Source: Plicaturopsis crispa FD-325 SS-3 (taxonomy: Eukaryota; Basidiomycota; Agaricomycetes; Amylocorticiales; Amylocorticiaceae). Taken from it: a stretch of DNA of 64,000 nucleotides. Each line of letters begins with the position of its first letter. Position 1 is the first letter of the stretch. Location of the stretch: assembly GCA_000827205.1 (NCBI GenBank), contig KN832554.1:2776690-2840689 (forward strand), written 5' to 3'. Under the pieces are notes generated by a model. That model was given only the letters and a program-made list of their open reading frames with translations, ran no database searches and was not told the origin of the DNA. The translations under genes were made by a program, and so were the position numbers. This document shows positions 57,637 to 64,000 of the stretch, one piece after another.

Positions 57637-59539
57637 TCATTTACTTAGCTGGTGTCGGAGATGGAGCGGATCAGATAGCCACGCGAGCGGCTGCCATCCC
57701 GAACCGGTAATGAAGTGTGCGTGCGACGACAGGAAATCCATTTTGAAGAGCGCGTACTGGTCTGTAGATACAATGCATACACTCTACATATTAGCCCTCA
57801 ATCAACTACACAGCAGCATATCAGTATGATTACGCGCCGCAAGAAATAAAGTCATACCTGCGCAGCAACTCTTGAAACGCCCTTTATTTTCTTGCATTCC
57901 TCCTGCAGATTGTGTCCTTTTGTCGTGTTCAGTAGCCCAGCGTTGTAGTAGCGCTTCAAGTATCTGGGTGTACGGATGAGTATGAGGTGAGGCGGGGCAT
58001 TCTGTATCGTACCGCAAACAAGTCTCTTCTTTGAAGTCGGCGTAGATCTTGCGATTGCTTTTTCGCTGTAGCCGGTGTAACATCATGAGCGGATACACAG
58101 CGATCGTGCTGAGCTGTACAGACTGACCTCCAGTTTCCTCGCCGCTTCCTCGTATGCGTGATTCTGGTGCACTAGGAAATGATCCCCCAGGACGTAGAAC
58201 GACATGCCCGAGATGTACATCTCAAACAAGCATGCTGCTTTGTTTCCGCCGTAGCCCACAAATCGTTCATCGCACCTGCATGATTATGCCGCGTGTCATT
58301 GACGTCTAGACTTATAAAAACATCGAGGCAGAGACTCACCATGGCGGACCATCCTTTTTAAAAATAACATACGGTTCATATGCAGATTGATACTGTGTGA
58401 CCTTGTATACTTCGCCCGGCTGTGTGGTATAATATCGCGGGTAGTCCGTACTGTTATGACCCAGCGCCCAGGACGAGTGAAACATGCCCACACGTCCCTC
58501 CTCAACGAGGGCGATCAGCGACTGAAGCATTGGGGATGAGCACAGACACAATGAAACCCGCGGATCGGCCGACCTTTTTGTCCGTGGGGAACGTCCTCTG
58601 GTCGCTTCCCTCCTTCTTCTTCACATACTCGAAAGCAGGTATCACGAGCGCGCCCTCGCCGTCGGCCATGACGTGGCGCGCCTCCGCGCTTGCGCGCACC
58701 GCGGCTCGGAAGTCCGTGCAGACCGCGAAGTCCACGTCGAGCATCATGACCCAGCGCGTGCGGGCGAAGAGTCGTGCGGCGTTGCGCCAGGTGTTGAACT
58801 GGCGGTCGAACGCGTCGATGACGAGATGCACGTCGACGTAGGTGGTCATATGTGGGGTTGAGATGTACAGAGAGTGCAGCGCAGTGAGTAGCTCAGCGAG
58901 CTCGGCCGTCGTGTTGTGCACATGAATTGTCACCGATATTGGCCCTTGATCGGTAAGGTTTAGTCTAAGAGTGAGGCAGAGGCAGAGAGCTTGATTACCT
59001 CGATAGCGTTTGACTAGCTGCTTGAGAACAGAGAAACGGTTGCTTGTGACCAGCGTCGTAAGAGTGACGTCGTCCTCGTCTATCATACCAGTAGCGCGGT
59101 AAAAGAAAGGTACGATCTTGCTTGGTTTCATGGATTGTGCGAAAGCCTTGGAGAGAAATGTCTCTTCCGCCATCGATACCGTGTTGTTGCCAGAAGAGGG
59201 CGTCCAGGATATGCCTGCTTTCGACATTTGCGGCATCCAAACATCTTGCATCGTAGCCGCAGGAGAAGGCACAAAAGAAGCTCCAGGTAGACGCGGAAAT
59301 TCAAGCCAGGACAATCGCGTTGCCGTTGTTGGCCGTGGTGATTCCTGACTGGGTGAGAAGAAGGCATAACAGAGACGGAGAGGAGATACGACCACGTAGT
59401 TCGTCGTGTATAGTAGAGCAGCAGTGAGGTATAGCCCGAGACATATCTGAAGTAACCGAACGATTCGTGCCAGGGCCGCCATTCCAACGCAATCCAGAGG
59501 AACAGGCTTTCGAAAGAAGCACGCGTCAGACGCGTCCAA
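57637..59539 (-). CDS. type II membrane glycosyltransferase, GT49 (LARGE/B4GAT1-like)
   Basis: Golgi-type glycosyltransferase of Pfam Glyco_transf_49. A short cytosolic part (or start at ATG 59482, MAALARIVR) precedes one signal anchor (LLQICLGLYLTAALLY). The catalytic domain shows DDVTLTTLVTSNRFSVLKQL, then GPISVTIHVHNTTAEL after splicing, NTWRNAARLFARTRWVMMLD, DVDFAVCTDFRAA (the DxD metal site), FHSSWALGHNSTDYPRYY, CDERFVGYGGNKAACLFEMY and GMSFYVLGDHFLVHQNHAYE. All are strong GT49 signatures. About six exons. The C terminus after a last splice is DQYALFKMDFLSSHAHFITG and stops at 57637-57639. Acceptor sugar unknown; in animals the family makes glucuronyl/xylosyl chains. It lies inside the inverted dehydrogenase pair. 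Confidence 0.88.
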
Positions 59540-59888
59540 GATGCTCCCAGTAGCGCCAGGGATATATGTGAATCTTGTCCCAAAGGTATGACGCGTGTTT
59601 CAGATCGAGACGTAGGCAAGACGCGACGGCACGATACACGGGCGGCCAATCCTGAGCGGTCAAAAGAGCAGTAGGCCAAGTCTCGGCAGTGAAGTTAGCC
59701 TTGATGCACAGTGCGCATGTGTCTTGTACAAGTGGTATTCTCTTGGCTTTCTCTTGTGTTCGATTGTCCCGGGTTAAGACACTTGTATCCGGTTCCAGAG
59801 GGTAGTTGCGAACAAGTCCGTCGATGGTTACGGCCCTACGCAATATCTCGGGAAGTTCTAGGGACTTTAGCTGATGACAGGCGTTCAT
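59526..59888 (-). CDS. small hypothetical open frame (120 codons), doubtful
   Basis: An uninterrupted frame starting MNACHQLKSLELPEILRRAV with normal codon balance and no motif known to me. It overlaps the first 14 nt of the glycosyltransferase frame if that starts at 59539, but not if it starts at 59482. It could be a separate small gene, an upstream ORF, or the remnant of a first exon. Confidence 0.25.
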   Translation of the reverse strand: MNACHQLKSLELPEILRRAVTIDGLVRNYPLEPDTSVLTRDNRTQEKAKRIPLVQDTCALCIKANFTAETWPTALLTAQDWPPVYRAVASCLRLDLKHASYLWDKIHIYPWRYWEHLGRV

Positions 59889-60925
59889 ATTCCATCATAA
59901 GAGACCACCGTGTTGTCAGTGACAGCAGAAGCATAGAGACAACTAGTAATGCTTGCCCAACAGATTACACCCCTGCCCTTGTTGCTGTTTAGTATATATG
60001 TCCACGCCGCACGGGTCTACAGCGCTCGCACGTCGTGGTAAGGTCTTCGCAGTTTATGGGCGTGTTTAGAGAGGAAGCCAGGCGGGTGCGGAGGTAGGTA
60101 GTTCGGAGAGATGAGCGTTGGTTGTGTGCAAGTTCGATCGCGGTCAAAATCACATAGATCACGGGCGCTAACGAACTCGCTTCCAAGTTCCAACCACCAT
60201 CGCTGGCGCTGAACGTTGACCACTGTACAAAGCTATGCAACCGCTATGCAGTTTCCTGAAGCGCACATAGAGCTTCAGCGTTCTCGCTGTGAAGGTGCCG
60301 CTAGTGCGCACTAGCATACTGCCCGCCGGTCGCCCACGTCCCACTCATGATCTAGTTGTAGTTGGACCACAAGCGTCTTCAGGCATCACTCGCAGCGTAA
60401 GTTCTGCTCTATACATTGGTATCTGCTTCGCTCGTGCTCATGAATGTCAGTACCGTGCGTAGTATATAGCGAACGCGGTTGTGGTGTACGTGTTGTTCAG
60501 CTGCCTCAATTTTGCGGTCAGAGGAGAGACTCGATATCGCACTCGGAGCACTCGGGCCGCGGGCCGTAGCCCCGCGTTCGAGCCCGAGGTCGCCAAAAAC
60601 TTGAAAGTGTTCGTTCCTCTTCTCCGTTTCGATTTTCCCTCCATAAAATAACCAAGCGGGCCCTATCAGATATTCACCGTTAGCCGGTGCTACACATTAC
60701 CCCAGTCCCAGAGTCTTGAAAGCGATCCCGCAGTGCGGACCGATTTTACCGTACGCAGATGTCGGCGGCTTCGACTTCAAGAATCAGAGTTATCAGCTGT
60801 CCAAGTCGGATCCATATAAGACCTCTTGCTTCTGTCGCCGTCTTGAAGCCAATCGCTTTCTCGTCGCCGTAAGACCTACAGAAAGTTTTATCCGCAAATC
60901 CGATTTCTGCAATCTGAGTACTGAA
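59889..60925. promoter_or_regulatory. intergenic with divergent promoters
   Basis: 1.0 kb between the glycosyltransferase side and dehydrogenase copy 2. Includes a GC-rich patch at about 60545-60595 (GGGCCGCGGGCCGTAGCCCC). A long in-frame extension upstream of the dehydrogenase ATG begins at 60716 but is not conserved in copy 1, so 60926 is preferred as start. Confidence 0.4.
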
Positions 60926-62151
60926 ATGGCTCCCCGCATTCTCATCTGTGGTGCGTTTTGATCGGGCGAAGGCGATTGCAGAGTCCTTGACGAACATACA
61001 TGCACTTACAGGCGATATCGTGTGGGCCCACGACGAGGTCAAAGAACTGCTGGGAGATCTTGCAGAAGTTGTGGTACGCCCCTTGGTCTATCTTGAGAAA
61101 GTGTACCACTCACTTCCTACTCATCAGCGCTTGGACTCGACGTCTCGTGCCGATTTTCTCGCAAATCTCAAACTAGGCGGTAAATATGCTGGCATCGTTG
61201 GCGTCTACAGACACAACACATCCGCGGATCGTATCGGGCTATTCGACAAGGAAATCATCGCAGCACTTGCACCGAGCGTAAAGTGGATTGCGCACAATGG
61301 TGCAGGATACGACCAGATCGACGTCCTTGAGTGCAAGGCTAAAGGTGAGCCCCAGCTCGCTTTTTTTATTTGCACCTGTGCGGCCAATTGAGCCAATTTG
61401 TAGGCATCAAGGTTTCGAACACTCCCGGTGCCGTTGACGACGCGACCGCGACAACCGCGCTCTACCTCCTCATCTCCACACTGAGGCATTTCTCTGCCGG
61501 TGAGCGATCCCTGCGCGCGCTCCAGTGGAAGCCCGCCAAAATCGCGACCGTTGCACACGACGCCGCACACCGCACGCTCGCGATCTTCGGACTCGGCGGC
61601 ATTGGCCTGCGTCTCGCACACTACGCGCACGCGTTCCCTATGCGTGTAATCTATCACAACCGCAATCCGAACGTTCTGGCACCGGAATGGTGTGAGTACT
61701 ACGGCCCGGGGCGCCTGGAGGAATTCTTGAAGGAGGCCGACGTTTTGAGTGTGCATGTCCCGCTGAAGGAGAATACGGTGGGAATTGTTGGCGAGAAGGA
61801 GATTCGCGCGTTGAAGAAGGGCTCGATTATCATTAACACCGCTCGCGGAAAAGTGATTGACGAGGACGCGATGATTCGGGCACTCGAGGACGGCCACGTG
61901 AGTATTCCTTATGCCCTGTACAGTTTACAACCCTGATACCCTCGCAGCTATCGAACGTCGGACTGGATGTTTTCCCCGAGGAGCCAAAAGTGAACCCGCG
62001 TCTGCTCGAGTTCCCGCAACTTGTGCTCCTCCCTCACATGGGCACGGAGAACCAGGATGCGCAACGCCTCATGGAAGTACGCGCGCTCACGAACTTGCGG
62101 GACTTCCTCAAAGATGGTGCAGGAAAGGACTTGGTACCCGAGCTCAAGTGA
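60926..62151 (+). CDS. D-2-hydroxyacid dehydrogenase (glyoxylate reductase-like, copy 2)
   Basis: Same enzyme type as copy 1 at 56314-57528. Start MAPRILIC at 60926; exon 1 ends in TGTG before GTGCGT, as in copy 1. Splicing gives GDIVWAHDEVKELLGDLAEV, VRLDSTSRADFLANLKLGGK, WIAHNGAGYDQIDVLECKAK, GIKVSNTPGAVDDATATTAL. The intron at about 61072-61126 is inferred from comparison with copy 1 and the family, because the unspliced frame is also open. Motifs LAIFGLGGIGLRLAHYAHAF, INTARGKVIDEDAM, DVFPEEPKVNPRLLEFP and LLPHMGTENQ are intact; the end is DGAGKDLVPELK. Function as for copy 1; whether the two differ in substrate cannot be told. Confidence 0.93.
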
Positions 62152-62523
62152 TTTCATTGTCAGGATGGACGGCATAAGAAATATTTACAACAAATGTACT
62201 GACTATAGACGACATGCATGTACAAATTTTCCGACGTATTGTAGTCGATAGCACATCACGACACTGTACTCAGCGTTTACGAAGGGAACGGACGTTTGAA
62301 CCCTTAGGCCTTAGGCCTCATTTATGCCTGCTACTTAGCACGTAAGTCGACCCTTTGCCCGTTCTGAGCTGGAATCTCGAAGATGTTGATGCACTTGCTA
62401 TCATCAAAGCTATCGTACATTGCGCACCCATCCCAAATGCATACACGTGCTGCCCTGTATTTCGAAGTTGAACTTGAAGGCCTCTTTTCGAAAGTTAACA
62501 TTGATAAGTGCTCACCTCAAATC
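62152..62523. other. intergenic, convergent gene ends
   Basis: 372 bp between two stops. Contains a small direct repeat CCTTAGGCCTTAGGCCTCA at about 62302-62320. Nothing else seen. Confidence 0.4.
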
Positions 62524-64000
62524 CTAATACAAGTATCGGAAACCCTTCTTCCTCTCTACGGCCTCTTCAAAGGTTATCCCCTCAATGCGTGCGGCCTCTT
62601 CAATACGAGCCCGCTGGGGCCCCTTCATGACGCCCCATTCGGCCGCGTCCAGTCGGCGATTCTCATGCACGAGCATCATGCGCACGACTAGCATCGAAAG
62701 CGTACAGTCAGCGATGAGTCTGCGTGAAGCGCTATTATGTCTCACCAAACGCAAGAAGCGTGCTGAAAGCGAGCGACCCCAGCCCGATGTACATTGACGG
62801 ATGATAGTCGGGCCCCCATTCGGCCTTCCATGCATACGACCCAATCCTAGTGGACGTTAGATCGCTAGAGGCTGTGGAAGTGAAACAGCGCACATACAAA
62901 TTGCCTATGTTACCAAATCCATTGACAATTCCAATAGCGGCTGCGCGTTTCGCGGGCGGTCGGGGTACTGCGTTAGACACCCACACTAACGTGAGTGCGA
63001 AACCTACACAATTCGACGGGAGATAAGTATGTTCTTCGCGAGAACCGCATATACAACGGTGAAAACTAAGTGGTGGACGCACCGGAATATCCGCTCGCCA
63101 TCAAGAACATCGAGACATACCGTCCCCCGACGGACATGGTCGTCACGCCTATGATATACCCCACGAGCACACCCCACCACCAGATGGTGATGTGGAAAAA
63201 GCGCTCGCCGGTGCGGTCTGAATTGCAGGTGAGTAGATGAGTGAATGAGTAGATGCCGTGTTGAATTTGGTTCGGAGGCGAATATACTGACCTGCGTGCC
63301 ACGCGTTCAGACAGCACACGAGGCAGCCCAGAATCCAAGGGGGACTTTGCGCGTTTGATTCCATGAGCTGACAATGTTTATCCTGAGAACATGCTACTCA
63401 CGCAGCGAGAAGCAAGCTTATTGTCGTGGAGAACCCCAGTGTCGCCGTCAGTCTATCCGATGAACCGGTCAGCAAAGTTGATTGCCACAAACTGACTACG
63501 AATAACGCACGTGGGGAAGAAATTGACAAAGCTCAGCCCCAGAAGCTGAGAGCAATTCATCACGGACAATATAAGCACTTTCGGGTCTTTCAGTGCCAGA
63601 CGAAGGCCTGCGAATGCACTGTTGAAACCATCAGTCAGTGGTCCTGCATCGCGGTCATATATTTGCGTCCAACGAATGACACTCACGATTCCCCGGCAAC
63701 GTCTTCGTCGGCCTCACCCGCATCTTCTGCGAGGCGGGCCTGCGCCAGGAGTCGCTCGGCAGGTGTGATCCAGCGTGTGTTGGTAGGCTAGATATACACC
63801 CATCCGGCATTAGATCCTGAGGAAACGGCGAGGAAGGGGGAGAACGGACGTAGTCGGGAAGGAGCCACCTAAAGGGGAGGGTGTTAGATTATCAACTGTC
63901 GTGGAAACCACGGAAGTAGACGCTTCGTACATAGCTTGAAACCCTATGAATATCGTGATCACTCCCTGGGATAATTTAGGACGCCTAACATCTACAACAA
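62524..64000 (-). CDS. MFS transporter, Dal5/allantoate permease family (5' part beyond window)
   Basis: Anion:cation symporter (ACS) family carrier, importing organic anions such as allantoate, nicotinate, pantothenate or biotin-like acids. The first half of the gene lies past the right edge. In-window parts: ITIFIGFQAM joined to WLLPDY and then PTNTRWITPAERLLAQARLA (the typical ACS loop after TM6), DGFNSAFAGLRLALKDPKVL, GLSFVNFFPT, FALTLVWVSNAVPRPPAKRA, AAIGIVNGFGNIGNL and YAWKAEWGPDYHPSMYIGLG, all strong for Dal5-type carriers. The C-terminal cytosolic tail has HENRRLDAAEW and ends KKGFRYLY at stop 62524-62526. At least seven exons in view. Confidence 0.9.

Noticed and set aside
60716-60925. 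Longer N terminus for dehydrogenase copy 2
   Set aside because: The extra part is not found before copy 1, while MAPRILIC at 60926 matches MAPRILLC in copy 1 and the following splice site.

Overview
The window is nuclear DNA of a filamentous basidiomycete, most likely an Agaricomycete (mushroom or polypore class). Signs: dense genes on both strands, many 45-65 nt GT-AG introns that cut genes into small exons, fungal TATA boxes about 60-110 nt before start codons, and a gene set (phenylalanine ammonia-lyase, F-box families, TauD dioxygenases, DHA1, NCS1 and Dal5-type carriers) usual for such fungi. There are no bacterial operons, CRISPR arrays or rRNA. I recognised no intact mobile element and could not establish a tRNA.

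Layout. 0-8 kb: an HSL-type esterase (-), an isochorismatase-fold amidohydrolase (+), a DHA1 exporter (-) and an NCS1 nucleobase-type permease (+). 8-13 kb: one 1587-residue acidic, disordered protein with internal repeats. 14-17 kb: a DUF1917 protein and the ribosome-biogenesis nuclease FCF1, divergent from a short shared promoter. 16.7-19.9 kb: gene-poor. 20-26 kb: phenylalanine ammonia-lyase, an F-box-like protein and a DAO-family flavin oxidase. 26.6-30.6 kb: mitochondrial arginine-specific carbamoyl-phosphate synthase large chain. 32-38.4 kb: oligoribonuclease REX2, a DEK_C/SWIB protein and the ERAD factor HRD3. 38.7-45.9 kb: an ankyrin-like repeat gene with an in-frame stop, a metallo-beta-lactamase-like protein and two F-box genes. 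46-53.6 kb: two paralogous TauD/sulfonate-type dioxygenases around an MBL-fold hydrolase and a sugar-type transporter. 54.7-64 kb: a coiled-coil protein of unknown role, two inverted 2-hydroxyacid dehydrogenase paralogs around a GT49 (LARGE-like) glycosyltransferase, and a Dal5-type MFS carrier cut by the right edge.

How genes may work together (inference): 0.5-7.8 kb and 46-53.6 kb look like small nutrient or xenobiotic catabolic neighbourhoods (hydrolase or oxygenase plus transporter). The rest is mostly housekeeping: RNA processing, arginine synthesis, ER quality control and chromatin.

The most striking structural signal is exon architecture: two separate genes need an 8-nt microexon to read through a conserved motif, FCF1 has a start exon holding only ATG, and several introns are best explained as GC-AG. 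All exon edges were read by eye from splice motifs and reading-frame continuity. For three genes (big acidic protein, REX2, MBL hydrolase) I summed the exons and the total is an exact multiple of three.
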